DNA from: Linepithema humile
Taxonomy: Eukaryota; Arthropoda; Insecta; Hymenoptera; Formicidae
Reading direction: 5' to 3'
NCBI RefSeq assembly: GCF_040581485.1
Contig: NC_090134.1
Location: forward strand, 868,001-932,000
DNA length: 64,000 nucleotides
Under the pieces are notes generated by a model, which was not told the DNA's origin, made no database searches, and saw only the letters and a program-made list of their open reading frames with translations. Both the position numbers and the translations under genes were made by a program. How positions within the stretch are numbered: position 1 is the stretch's first letter; each line of letters starts with the position of its first letter. Below are positions 9,990 through 21,425 of this stretch, one piece after another.

Positions 9990-11421
9990 CTTAGAACATA
10001 TATACTGGAAGGGGCATAGCTGACTCAGTGTTGCGATATGGGACCGGTTGTATGCGCATGTGCGGCTCTGCGCATGTGCGGTGATGGAGATCCAGTGCCG
10101 TTATATGTTATGTGTTGACTGTATGGCGGGACGTTTTGACATGAGAAGGTCTGGTGACTACAAATAAGGTAAGATTTATTTATTTACAAGCATGGAATCT
10201 ACGGAGCCAGCAGCTAAAAAACCAAGAAGTAAAAAATTTCAATCAATTTCAAAAAATTTAGAAATATTTTTAATGTAGCGGAGTAACGGTGCCTTGTTTA
10301 ATTTGTATGAGACACTGTACTGACGCCGTATTGCCGCACATGCGCATACGACCGGTCCCATATCGCAACACTGAGCTGACTTGCCGTTGTCCTCAACATC
10401 TATCTATCCTTGTCTGTACATTTTATTGCAATACGCATGCGTCGATTATGTTGATGTGTGTGATGACAAACTAGACAAACTTATCTATGACAAGCCTTCT
10501 AATATAATTAAGTCTAAAGAAATAATCATAAAAAAGTATAGTATCGGGTATAGTAATAAAGTAATAAAAGTATATGTAAAAATGGGACGTTATTGCATTT
10601 TATGTAGCTCAATAAACCGTAGCAAAATATCTCTTTATGCGTAAACATAGATTTACTTTGTAATTTAAAGCTCTTAGCTTTGAGGTTGTATTTTGAATTA
10701 ATTTAGAAATATAAAAGGTATATTGTACGTATAACGTACATTAAAATAATCTAAAATGTTATTCTGTTCACAACGTTTAGATTTCCTAAAGATTAAAACA
10801 TCAATGAAGTTTTTAAATAGTTTTTTTATTATTTATTATAATAATTTTTATTGTACTAGTCACTATATATACAAGATATAATTAAAATAAGATAACAAAC
10901 TTTAAAGGAGCGAGAATATTACATAATAATAAATATTACTTTTTTATTTTTTATTAATAATATATATTTTGTATCAGTAACAGTGGGTTTGACAAACATA
11001 TGTTGATGTCAAATTTTTTTTCATGTTTGGTCTCGCTCTTCAAAGTTTGTTATCTTATTTTAGTTCATCCTGTACATCCTGTATATAATTATTGTTCATT
11101 ACAGTATTTGTTTTTGGTTATGTGCATCATTATTTTTATTTTATTTTGCAAGACTATTATTACATATTACTACATATTATTATATATAATTTATAATATA
11201 TTGCAATTATATTATAATATAACTTAAAGAATAAATTGTTATAATCAAATTTTCAAATGCTTTCCACCTATTTTAAATCTTTCTACTTTCAACTTAAGCA
11301 GTTATTTACTCGCGCAAGCGCATTGACCGATTTTGTACAGACAAGGATAGATAGATGTAGGGGACACTTTTGTTATGTATATTTAGATAGGCTATGCCCC
11401 TTCCAGTATATATGTTCTAAG
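9990..11421. mobile_element. DNA-transposon remnant with CTTAGAACAT ends
   Basis: The outer inverted repeats are CTTAGAACATATATACTGG and its complement (ending 11421), flanked by an 8-bp duplication CATAACAC (9982-9989 and 11422-11429). Inner mirrored sequence (CTATCTATCCTTGTCTGTAC near 10400 against 11330-11355) extends the TIRs. It has inserted into the array and itself contains MITE copy 3. Without that copy it is about 1.08 kb and AT-rich, with only small ORFs (10381-10644, 11000-11227) that I do not recognise. The 8-bp duplication suits hAT or P-like elements, but the ends do not decide the superfamily. Confidence 0.7.
10026..10373 (+). mobile_element. 348-bp hAT MITE, copy 3
   Basis: This copy has the same termini and length as the others, with an 8-bp target duplication AGCTGACT (10018-10025 and 10374-10381). 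It is nested in the 9990-11421 element near its left end, in the same orientation as copy 1. It differs from the other copies by only a few substitutions. Confidence 0.92.
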
Positions 11422-11650
11422 CATAACACTGTCGAAAGTAGCCTAGAAGCGAAAATAAGCATCTAGAGAGACTAGAATTATGAATTATCTAGAGAGAGTA
11501 AGGTTATCTGTTGAAACGGCCCGAAACGCTCCATTTTAGCCGGACTTTGAAAGATAGTTAATAGGAGTACATGATGATATAAGAGTTCGTTTCAAAATGA
11601 TATAAGAGTTCGAATTCAAAATGCCAAGTGTTAATATTTTATTATTTAAA
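11422..11650. repeat. Distal arm of the long-inverted-repeat array
   Basis: The arm resumes directly after the inserted element, with the 8-bp duplication and the GTCGAAAGTAGCCTAGAAGC motif. It runs in the opposite sense to the 9.55-kb block and ends at the ATATTTTATTATTTAAAT terminus. It marks the right border of the island. Confidence 0.75.
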
Positions 11651-12326
11651 TATTAATAGTCGAGTTCTCAGCTGCATTAAGATGATTATACGATTAATTA
11701 TATATGATTATACGATACTTAATTATATCATAATCGATTTTAACAGTATCAGAATGCTTGCAAAACATTTCCATCGTCTTGTTTTATTTTTCTAAAGTTT
11801 ATTAACGTTAATGTATATTAATATTTATTAATATTAATTATTTTCATCTTTTGATATGCTTAAATCAAAGAAACATGCAGTGTCGCCTTTGGCTGCGTTC
11901 CGAAATTCACTGCCAGTATTGAAAATCTGCAATATACGTAACATAAACTATAAATTTTCAATACTGGCAGTGAATTTCGGGACACAGCTTTTATTGCCGT
12001 TTCGATAGAAATGAGATAGAAAAAACAATATATATTTGTTCTCTTTTACTATCATGTGGATCGCATATTCTCATTCTCGATTATGTGTGGTGCTCCCTCC
12101 ATTACGGTTACTTGGAGCCGCGTCTCGATTCTTGCATCACAGATTCTGGTGCGAGGAAACCGCAATCGAGTTCCATCGACAACACACAATTCGGAGTAGT
12201 GCATAATCTGCATGATTTGACGTATTTGACAAATCTCGGAGGGACTCTCGACTGCATGCGGAACAACAGTCTCAATTAGAGAATCAAGTTCCGTAGGAGA
12301 TATTTTATTTTTTAATACTTTTCGCC
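11651..12326. other. Spacer with a hairpin MITE, upstream of TOLLIP
   Basis: AT-rich sequence holds a near-perfect hairpin at 11891-11987: one arm begins GGCTGCGTTCCGAAATTCAC and the other is its complement after a loop of about 25 bp. The part next to 12326 is likely TOLLIP 5' UTR and promoter. A 121-codon antisense ORF covers 12052-12417 but shows no recognisable family. Confidence 0.5.
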
Positions 12327-13903
12327 ATGGACACGGACAGGCCGTTACACGAAGATTGGAGGAAACGGGTATATACTGGCTATCACACGTCAAACGCAAT
12401 AAACAGAAGCACTGCAAATATTCTACGAATATCTATACATTGTGTGAAACATATTTACGTATACTTAAGTAAATTGAATAAATCTAGGTGTAATCGATAC
12501 ATTAAATGGAGGTTAATTAAGAGCTAAAGCGTGGTAATTGTTGTACAACATGAATCTTATTTTTAATAGACATCAAATTTTAATCGAATTTAATTGAAAT
12601 ATAATTTATATTGCGCGTCAATTACCACACGTTGACTCTTATTAGATTTTCTTTTGAGTTATTGATTACATATGAAAGAGTTTCTTCTGTTTGCATTTTG
12701 AAATTAAAGTGTATTTAAATAGAATCAATGTAGCTAAATACACATCACATGTATATCCCAAAATTTAATTTATATTATTTAATAATTACATGTAATATTA
12801 CTATAAAAATGTTAACATAAGACTTTTATTTTATATAAAATGATGTTTTTACATAATAATTGTCAAATTAAATTTTATTCATATCTAGGTTTTTGTGGGA
12901 CCACTACCGGATAGTTTCTTGAGAATAGAAGAACGTAATGCGCAATTGCAACAGGAGGCAGCAGATCAGCAAGCAGCTTTAGCTCTTCAACAACAGATGC
13001 AAAGTATGCCAGTGAATGCTCATGATCCAAGAGTAGGCAGACTTAATGTAACAATTTCTCAGGTAATTTTATTTTCATAACATGTTAGCATCAATTAATT
13101 TAAATAACTAAACATATAATTTGAACCTTTCACATTGAAAGATTTTTCTATTTTAGGCCAAATTAGTAAAGAATTATGGAATGACAAGGATGGATCCTTA
13201 CGTAAGATTACGAGTGGGACATGCTGTATATGAGACGCATGCAGACACAAATGGTGGAAAAAATCCACATTGGAACAAAGTAATTCAGTGGTAAGAGTGC
13301 ATATCCTGTTTCCATATACATATGAATCCGCTCCATGAGTAATTGAAATATTTATCGTTGTAGTCTCCTTCCACTTGGAGTTACTCAAGTATACATAGAA
13401 ATTTATGATGAGTGTTCTTTTGTGATGGACGAGTTGATTGCGTGGGGTCACATAGACATTCCACCACAGGTTATTCAGAAAGGGGAGACACATGAGGATT
13501 GGTACATGCTTAGTGGCAAGCAAGGAGAGAATCAAGAAGGCATGATCAATTTAGTTTTTAGTTACACGGTACGAATAATGAATATATTATTATTCTCTAT
13601 TCTTATGCTAATTATCTTTATATAATTGTTATCATTTCAAACAATATCTTAAAATTATTTCTGCAAACTAATAAAATTCATAATTTTAACTATTCTCATG
13701 AAAAATAATAAATTGTTTGAAATATTATTCGCGTGTAAAGAATAATCTTTTTCTCAAAAATTCACTTGTCATTTCTCTCGATTGGATGTTTTCAGAATAA
13801 ATGGTCTCCGTATATGGGCTCTTCTTCAGTAATGATGGTTCCATCGGCAACAATGTTCGGCATGCCTTATGCTCCGGTAAACGTTTATACAACACCACCG
13901 CCG

Positions 13904-13941
<38 letters not shown>

Positions 13942-14206
13942 ACCAGCACCAGCACCAGCACCAGCGGTTACACCAAGTTCTTTGCCAAATGCTGAGGCTG
14001 AATTGAAACAGGTATTTGATGATATAAGTATATTTTATTCATTACTTTGTACATTGTCTTTTTTGTTACGTGCAAACTGTAATTATATTTTGCAGATCGC
14101 GGAAATGTTTCCGAACGTTGACAAAGAAGTCATCAAATCGGTATATGATGCTAATCACGGCAAGAAAGATGTTACGATTAACTCGTTGCTTCAAATGTGC
14201 GAATAA
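12327..14206 (+). CDS. TOLLIP: Toll-interacting protein (C2 and CUE domains)
   Basis: TOLLIP is an adaptor on endosomes that binds phosphoinositides through its C2 domain and ubiquitin through its CUE domain, acting in innate signalling, sorting and autophagy. Six exons join in phase: 12327-12368, 12889-13062, 13157-13290, 13364-13568, 13796-14011 and 14096-14206, giving 293 aa. The 42-bp first exon encodes MDTDRPLHEDWRKR and splices to VFVGPLPDSFLRI, the typical N-terminal motif. The C2 domain spans about residues 53-185 (GMTRMDPYVRLRVG, EIYDECSFVMDELIAWG). A linker with a run of about 12 alanines encoded by a GCT repeat follows. The CUE domain is at the end (IAEMFPNVDKEVIKSVYDAN). A polyadenylation signal is at 14627-14632. 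Confidence 0.94.
13905..13941 (+). repeat. Coding GCT trinucleotide repeat (poly-alanine)
   Basis: About 12 GCT codons run in TOLLIP exon 5, flanked by proline- and alanine-rich linker codons. An uninterrupted codon run is prone to length polymorphism. Confidence 0.9.
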
Positions 14207-14699
14207 GCCCTAATTTTCTACGCAATTTGCCATACGTAATTTTGTTATATTTTTCGTTAAGTATTGTGGAATATAACATAATGTATGGAGACCTAATTTG
14301 TAACACTTCCATACGTAATAATTAAGGTCGAAGTATTCTTTGATTAATTTTATTCTTTGAATATGTGAAATAATATTTGCTTTTGAGAGATAAAGCATGT
14401 TATTTGTAATATAATCTCACTTAGTCAGTTTTGCCATACGTTATTGTTATTTCAGAGTTTATATTGTCTTCTTCCTTATTTTTACCTATACAAGTATTTA
14501 TTTTTATTTTTAATTACGCGACTACGAGATATACAATTTATTCATTCCTGTATATAATTTAAATACATTGCGCGTTCAACAAAATGTAAAAAGATATACG
14601 CTTAATTAATATTGCACATAAATGGAAATAAACGTTAAATATAGATAATTTGTACAATTTCATCCATATCACAGAAAATTTAAGATATTGCCAAAAGTG
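14207..14699. other. TOLLIP 3' UTR facing the 3' end of the Ly6 gene
   Basis: AT-rich sequence lies between two converging genes. It includes AATAAA at 14627-14632 for TOLLIP. Nothing else is supported. Confidence 0.5.
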
Positions 14700-16121
14700 T
14701 CAGGGAATATTGAACGTTTTATATATAAACAGTGGAACAGCTGTAGCCATGAAAGTGATTAGTATCGAGTACATATTCCTTCTTGTTGAGTTGCAAGGTA
14801 TAGTGCCGTTTACAGACAGACAGGCACACGCTTCAATAATATATCCCTCAGTCTGAAAATTACATTATCGGTATATTATAATCACATCTGTACTTCGTTA
14901 TCGAATAATGCTAATTTATAGCCACGCAATTATGAAGTTAATCGTGCTTGTACGTACATAATGAACGAAACAACCCGACTCAACCGCCGTTGTCTTGTCT
15001 TCTATGACTTTGCCACAGAAATAACTGACGTTCACAACTACAAGTAACATTGCATTTATTCAGATTTGCACAGGCCCTGTGTATTATATATGCTTCGATT
15101 ATAAAATCTCTGGTCTAATATACTTACCTGCGCTATTATACATGTACGTATATCTTACACAAACATCGCCTTTCTCCATTGAACAAAAATATTTATCTAG
15201 ACTTTCATTACGTCGTGCGGTTAAGTTGTACCATAGTTCAGCGGTATTTGGTTTATCTTTACCTAAAGTACATCGTCAAAGAATTGATTAATAATTAAAA
15301 ACATAAATATAAAGCCAAAGATTTTTTACTCACCAGGCATAATTGGTTCTATGCAAGGAACATCTTGGTATTTTTCTTCATTCTCCGGGCAGTCTTTCTC
15401 GTCAGATCTTGCACCTCGCCATGTATATTGAAAGCATTGTGGTCCTTCAATACCTGTCACTATACAAAAATTCTAGATGCTAACTAAAACAACGGATGGG
15501 CCAAAAAGAAATGATTTGTTGATGAACCTACGAAGCTTTCAAGATACGAAACAAAGCGAATATCAATGTAACATATCAGAGATGTATCAAATAACTATCA
15601 TCGTTGTTCCACATTAATTTCATTCATCCCTTCGCATTCTAGTTAATATTGTATCTGAGTAATATTTTTCTCATTTATAATGTGATACAGATTAAATTGG
15701 ATTCCCTCTATATTTTTATATATAATTTATATACGTCTAATGTGTGCGATTGTATACAATATCTGTAGAATACGAACTCTTAATGTTTTAATGTATGTAT
15801 GCATGTATGCGCATCAGTATTCTTTGCGATCTGTCATCTGCTGATTATGATATAAGAAATTAACAGCGGCTTAAACGGCTTTTGTCTACTCAACACGAGT
15901 TTTAAACGAAAGTGTTGCTAATATCGACGGCTTAAAAAAGTTATGCGGCGTTATTCGATGTTTATATTCTCGATGTGTAGTATTTGTAAGATATTATCAA
16001 GACGTAAGATCGAACACTTGTAAAAAAAAAAAAATATATATATATATATATGTATATATTTACCTAAAAACACGTCGCAGATGCAAACCGTGAAAAGTAG
16101 AGCCAAATAAACCTCTTTCAT
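14700..16121 (-). CDS. GPI-anchored Ly6/uPAR-type cysteine-rich protein
   Basis: Five exons join in phase: 16121-16064, 15459-15334, 15262-15128, 15037-14958 and 14852-14700, giving 183 aa. Residues 1-20 (MKEVYLALLFTVCICDVFLG) form a signal peptide. The mature part has paired cysteines in a spaced pattern (CFQYTW, DCPENE, VPCIEP, YFCSMEKGDVCVRYTY, FCGKV, SGCFVHY, EACACLSVNGTIPCNS) ending in the C-N/S core common to Ly6 three-finger folds, and several N-glycosylation sequons. The C-terminus is hydrophobic (SILITFMATAVPLFIYKTF), as expected for GPI-anchor cleavage. In insects this family includes quiver, crooked and septate-junction proteins; I cannot say which member this is. The function is probably at the cell surface. 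The start codon directly precedes a clear signal sequence. Confidence 0.75.
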
Positions 16122-16613
16122 TTTTACATATTTGCGCGAGCTAATTCAAATGACGACGCTTCAAGTATTACTGAAGCTGCTACGGAAAGCAAAGCTTATC
16201 TGATAAGCCCGATTATAATCAAATAACTTATCCTAGAGTAATAACTTATCACAGGGTCAATCGTTATCAGTTCAGTGCGGTGTGACAATTGATAGTATGA
16301 AGGATTACCATTGTTTAGGTGTTTGAAGAGAACAATGATACGATTGTTAATAGAATGACAATATAAAAAATTTATTGCAACAACAGCTAATTAATCCTTA
16401 TAAGCTTTGGCGGATTTCATGCATTTCTTTTTTTTTCTCTATGTTACTAATTATGTAAATACCAACGATATATAAAAAGAAACACATATTCATTAAAGTA
16501 AATAGATAAATAAATCAATCTCCTTCGTTAATTTACAAGTTATAGGATCTTAAGTAGACCGTTATAAGTAATTTGTTCGTTAATAACGTTTTTTTATGAA
16601 ATTGCATTTCACG
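16122..16613. other. Spacer between the Ly6 gene and calumenin
   Basis: This contains the promoter side of the Ly6 gene and the 3' UTR side of calumenin. No other gene is visible. A (TA)n tract lies just downstream, inside the first Ly6 intron (about 16034-16058). Confidence 0.5.
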
Positions 16614-18151
16614 TTAAAACTCGTCATGCCTTGTTAGCGCCTGACCAAAATCTGTCGCCTGAGATCCTACGAAAACATCATATTTCTCCAATATCTCGAC
16701 CTTCGTGAGCTTGTGATCAGCGTCCGTATCCGCTTCATAAATTAAGTGCCTAGATTCTGCCTCTGCGTGGTCAAATTCCGCAGGAATAATCCATGTTTTC
16801 ACCTGATGAACGAATAAAAATGGCTCGTTATTACAGGATAATCTAACATGTGCCAGCTAATACGAGCTTTTTGATGCAAATGTGTGTGTGTGTCAAAAAC
16901 ATATTTAAAAAACAGAAAAACGATTTTGATTCTAACTCACAAATCATGTTCGCAAACACGGTCTACTACATTCCACTTTTTATGTCTGTGTGTTTTGAAT
17001 CAAAATTTAGAAAAATCAGTTTTGTCGGATTAGTGATGAAAAAAATATGTTTTCCAATAGCACATTTTTTTCTAATTGTACGAGTGATGTGTAGCACGTA
17101 CCTCGTCAGCATTTAGGAATCCATCCCCATCCTTGTCTCTGTAAGAGGAAAACTGTTCTCTCTCATTCTTCACCCATTCTGGCTCCTCCTCATTCTCGTC
17201 GCCATTGTACATATCACCTGCAAATCACACGAGTTGAAAATTCCAGGAACTGTTTAAGTGACTTCATAGGAGTAATAACACGATTTACCGATATATTCTA
17301 TAAGAGATATCTTGCCATCTCCATCCTTATCGATATCCTCCATCGTCTCCAGCACTATCACATCCTTCATATGCTCAGCATCTTCCGCGTGAAGGAAGGC
17401 TGTGAATTCCTCCTTGGTCAGCAGATCGTCACCGTCTAGATCCGCAACAGTCCATCTTCTACGATCCCTCTTGAGCATTTGAAAATACGAGAAGGATTCG
17501 TCGTCCGGATTCTGTCTCTCTTTCTCATTTTCGTCTATGTCGCCGTAGACAATATGTTTATAGTCCGTCCAGGACAATTTCTCTTTTTCCTGTGGATTGT
17601 GCGATCTCCACTGACGTTCAACGTCGTCCCTAATGTAACGTTGTTGCGTGTACATTATCCAATCTTTAAGCTCCTCATGCGTTACGTAGCCATCACTATC
17701 CTTGTCTATTTTATCAACAATTATCCCTAGCCTCCTGGTACTTTCCTCAGGAGTAAGTGTATCAAAGGTTTTAGCTTCTTCTCCCAGGAAGGCTTCATGA
17801 TCGTAGACTGGATTGTGCTGTTTGTTTATATAATGGTCCTGACCGCTTACATCCTAGAATATAACAGGTTTGATGAATATTAACTATATTGTAATAAAGG
17901 CAATATATGAGTTTCAAGAATATTGAATAAATTTATTCTTCTACTATAAAAAAAGGAGCTGAATTTTTATTTATTAATCAAGCAAGTTCTCGGTTGAAGG
18001 AAAAAAGCTATGTGCCAAAAAATTTTAAATTAAAGACGCTAAAAAAAAGAAATCTTTTTTTTATAACCTTGTCCAGGACACGATGTTCGCTGTCTGGCTT
18101 GGGGATTGCCGTTGCCAGCACGGAGAAACCAATTAGTATTTGGAAAAACAT
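16614..18151 (-). CDS. Calumenin/reticulocalbin, ER-resident EF-hand protein
   Basis: This is a multi-EF-hand calcium-binding protein of the secretory pathway (CREC family). Four exons join in phase: 18151-18068, 17853-17289, 17217-17102 and 16802-16614, giving 317 aa against about 315 in human calumenin. A signal peptide is present (MFFQILIGFSVLATA). EF-hand loops are readable at DKDSDGYVTHEE, DLDGDDLLTKEE, DKDGDGKISLIE, DKDGDGFLNADE and DTDADHKLTKVE, with a more divergent loop near DIDENEKE. The C-terminus is HDEF, an HDEL-type ER retrieval signal usual in this family. Calumenin and reticulocalbin are hard to separate by eye, so the symbol is left open. Confidence 0.9.
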
Positions 18152-18981
18152 GAGTTCTCGTATTCCACGAGGACGTAACGACGTGGAAAAAAAAAAGAAA
18201 AGAAAGCGATGACTAAGAGACTCGGCGAGGAACTCTCGAGTGTCAGGACGAGCGACGTCTCCCCGTGAAACAGACACTTCGAATTGCGAGACTTCTCTTC
18301 GCACGACTTCTGGGCTTCCACATCAGCAAGAACGGCAAAACCGAACGCTATACTCCCTCTTCACCCCACCACTTAATTTTGTGCTCGTTACGAGGGACGC
18401 GCGACGCCGCCGACGAAATGCGCGCCTGTACGTAGAACGCTTGTCGGATGTTCGGCGGCTGCGAAGAAAACGAATCCACAGCTTCCACGTGGACCGCAGA
18501 GATGATAACGAATGAAGATTCTATTATTGGAGCCTGGCACCCTTCAAATGAAATATTGACTCACGAGTAGCTTAGGCAGCTGTGTATGTGATACATGATG
18601 CTCTTAACTCATATGTGACATATATCTGTAATTTAATATAAAATATAATGTAATAAAAATTATATATTTATATTATAAAAAGTGATGCAAAACTTCAATT
18701 TTATAAATATACCTAAAAAATAGACAAATTAAAAACTTTTTAGTAGCCAGGAACGATTCTGAAAATTAAATCTATATATGACTTGTGAAGATGTCTTCAA
18801 TGAAATATTTTTATTGAAAACAACAATACAAATTTTATTTTTGTATGTACAGTGACTGGTGAGGACTTGATGAGGGAATCAAAGACAATTTTACCCTCCA
18901 ATTATCCATTCAATTCTCCATTAGAGCAAATTAAGTGAACAATACAAACTGTCCTCCTATCCGTCTTATCTTTATTTATAT
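18152..18981. other. Calumenin 5' flank and CMC1 3' flank
   Basis: The section next to calumenin (18152-18520) is unusually GC-rich for this window and likely holds its promoter and 5' UTR. A 91-codon plus-strand ORF there has an arginine-rich composition typical of shadow ORFs. The rest is AT-rich with no supported feature. Confidence 0.5.
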
Positions 18982-19666
18982 TTACATAGATGCCGATTGC
19001 ATTCGAGTACTTTTTTGCTTTATAGATATCCCAGTTTTTCTAAATTCACTTCTCTCATTCAGATATTGGTCTGTACATTCTTTGATAAAGTCCTCATTGT
19101 AGTACCATTTCTCCATGCATGCCTTCATCTTGTCATTCTCTTGTCTACATTTCACAACATTCAACACTCCTGTGTTGAGACAACACTCGTGAAATTCTGC
19201 AAAAGAAACAATTGTAATTACTATTTATTAAGTTCTTGTTTATGTAAATCAAGTGATTCATACCTTTAACTTCATTGACACATTTTTCTGCCTTGGTTTT
19301 CTCTCGCATCAATTTGGGTACCAACACATCTTTCTCTACCTTTCTTAAGGTCCTGTCATTAGGATCACCTGTAATAATGATACAAAATCTATATCGACTT
19401 TACAGAAAAATGTTTTAAACTTTATATGAACTGTTAAATAAACAATATTAAAGTAATTTGAATAATCAACGAATTTTTGAACTATTATCAGTCTTGTTGG
19501 GATTAAAAACATAACCTATTACCGACAATTTTCTACTTTCGTTATATTGCGAACAAAATTATTTTGCTATTATTTGCGAAACGCGCGTCGAAATAAATAT
19601 TTTACCCAGTCCCATCGGTCCTCCGCCAAGTTTCTGTGAGAGCACCGAGTAATCGTCATCCTTCAT
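18982..19666 (-). CDS. CMC1: COX assembly mitochondrial protein 1 homolog (twin CX9C)
   Basis: CMC1 is a small intermembrane-space protein that helps early assembly of cytochrome c oxidase subunit 1. Three exons join in phase: 19666-19606, 19368-19264 and 19196-18982, giving 126 aa. The twin CX9C signature is complete: C-x9-C at KCVNEVKEFHECC and C-x9-C at KCRQENDKMKACM, the helix-hairpin fold oxidised by the MIA40 pathway. The N-terminal GDPNDRTLRKVEKDVLVPKL stretch is typical of CMC1 and separates it from other CX9C proteins. The start codons of CMC1 and PSMD14 lie only 478 bp apart, head-to-head, so a shared bidirectional promoter is likely. Confidence 0.9.
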
Positions 19667-20143
19667 TATTACGCTTTCGGAATTACCGCGAAGGTAACCA
19701 ACAAGCAGTGTGGTAAGTGATAACCAACATGTGACTTGCGCATGTGTGCGGTATTTTTTTCATGCTGCTTGCTGCTTGCGTTTCAAATCTGGCGTCACTG
19801 CCAATAGGCTGCGCTCATGATTATGCACATTTGAAACTTGTGGGAACTTGTCAACGGTGACTCCGACGGGAATGTGCGCTCAGTTTGTAGTGACAAAAAA
19901 GAATTTCTATTGCTAAAGACAAATCGTTGTAAGAATAATACGTATTCTAATCCAATTGAACCGTACAATTCGCCTTGAGAATTGCTGAGAGATCTAAAAT
20001 CCATGTAGCGTTCTTTTTCTAACCTCTAAATATCCGTGTACACCACGATGACACTTCGAATTTTTGATGGCTCTCTCTTTATATGGTAATTGTACGTATC
20101 CTTCAAATATTTACAGAATTTAAAGTTCAGTTGATACACCAAG
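19667..20143. promoter_or_regulatory. Putative bidirectional promoter, CMC1 and PSMD14
   Basis: This 477-bp gap separates two divergent start codons. It contains 5' UTRs of both and CG-containing stretches (ACGCGCGTCG-like near 19590; CGCATGTGTGCG near 19740). No TATA element or specific factor site can be assigned safely. The promoter role is inferred from layout only. Confidence 0.5.
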
Positions 20144-21425
20144 ATGGACAGACTACTACGATTAGGCGGTGGAATGCCAGGTTTGAATCAAGGGCCACCA
20201 CCCTCTGATGCACCTGTTGTCGATACAGCTGAACAGGTACAATACAGGTTCATTGTTTAAACATTCGCACTCTCATCCTCTTCATAATGCTTTATTTTTC
20301 ATTTATAAAGGTGTACATATCATCCTTGGCCCTCTTGAAAATGCTTAAGCACGGTCGTGCCGGAGTACCAATGGAGGTGATGGGTTTGATGCTGGGAGAA
20401 TTTGTTGATGATTACACTGTGCGTGTTATCGACGTCTTTGCTATGCCACAAACAGGAACGGTAAATATTAGAATATGAAAACGTACAAAAGTTGAAAAGT
20501 ATATTTATGAGACACTATAATTTTTGAGAGTACACTATAATTTAATATTATCCTAGGGTGTCAGTGTAGAAGCAGTTGATCCAGTGTTCCAAGCAAAGAT
20601 GTTGGACATGCTGAAACAGACTGGTCGACCAGAAATGGTTGTTGGCTGGTATCACTCTCACCCAGGATTCGGCTGCTGGTTGTCCGGAGTAGACATCAAT
20701 ACTCAGCAATCCTTTGAGGCTCTTAGTGAAAGAGCAGTTGCCGTTGTAATTGATCCTATACAGTCGGTGAAAGGAAAAGTGGTCATCGACGCATTTAGAT
20801 TAATTAATCCGAACATGATGGTAAGTGTACTCATACCGATTGTGCGACTCTTGATTTATGACACACTGACCTTTCATGTCATTGATTACAGGTTCTGGGA
20901 CAAGAACCAAGGCAAACAACGTCGAATTTAGGCCATTTACAGAAACCATCTGTACAAGCCTTGATACACGGATTGAATCGGCATTACTACAGCATTAGTA
21001 TTAACTATCGTAAGAACGAATTGGAGCAGAAGATGCTGCTGAATTTACATAAAAAGACTTGGATGGACGGCCTTACTCTTGCCGAATATTCGGAGCACAG
21101 TCGACTCAATGAGAATATCGTTTCAGAGATGCTTGAACTCGCGAAAAATTATAACAAGGTAAAACTGCACAACACATAATTTTATAATTTATTTAAAAAT
21201 GTTGGAAACTATTATTTGATATTTGTATTTCAAATTTTGCTTCATAATGATTTGTATTTACAGGCTTTGGAAGAGGAAGAAAAGATGACGCCTGAACAAT
21301 TAGCCATAAAGAATGTGGGCAAGCAAGATCCGAAACGGCATCTCGAGGAGAAGGTCGATACGCTAATGGCTACAAATATCGTTCAGTGTTTGGGAGCTAT
21401 GCTCGATACAGTTGTATTCAAATAA
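20144..21425 (+). CDS. PSMD14: 26S proteasome regulatory subunit Rpn11 (JAMM deubiquitinase)
   Basis: Rpn11 removes ubiquitin chains from substrates as they enter the 26S proteasome, as part of the 19S lid. Five exons join in phase: 20144-20236, 20311-20460, 20557-20820, 20892-21158 and 21264-21425, giving 311 aa (human 310). The MPN/JAMM zinc site is intact: glutamate in VPMEVMGLMLGE, then HSHPGFGCWLSGVD with both histidines and the aspartate. The N-terminus MDRLLRLGGGMPGL and the C-terminus MLDTVVFK are the highly conserved family ends, so start and stop are secure. Confidence 0.97.

Noticed and set aside
11000..11227. Small ORFs inside the 9990-11421 element as a transposase
   Set aside because: They are hydrophobic, low-complexity and short, with no catalytic motif.
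12052..12417. 121-codon minus-strand ORF over the TOLLIP first exon
   Set aside because: It overlaps antisense the 42-bp TOLLIP exon that splices in phase, shows no family I recognise, and has no clear promoter or splice partners. It is probably a shadow ORF in the TOLLIP 5' region.
16025..16060. TA-rich runs here and at 45307, 57776 and 63617 considered as promoters or CRISPR-like repeats
   Set aside because: They are simple microsatellites. There is no spacer structure and the DNA is eukaryotic.
18240..18515. 91-codon plus-strand ORF upstream of calumenin
   Set aside because: The arginine-rich composition reflects local CG-rich promoter sequence, and no domain is visible.
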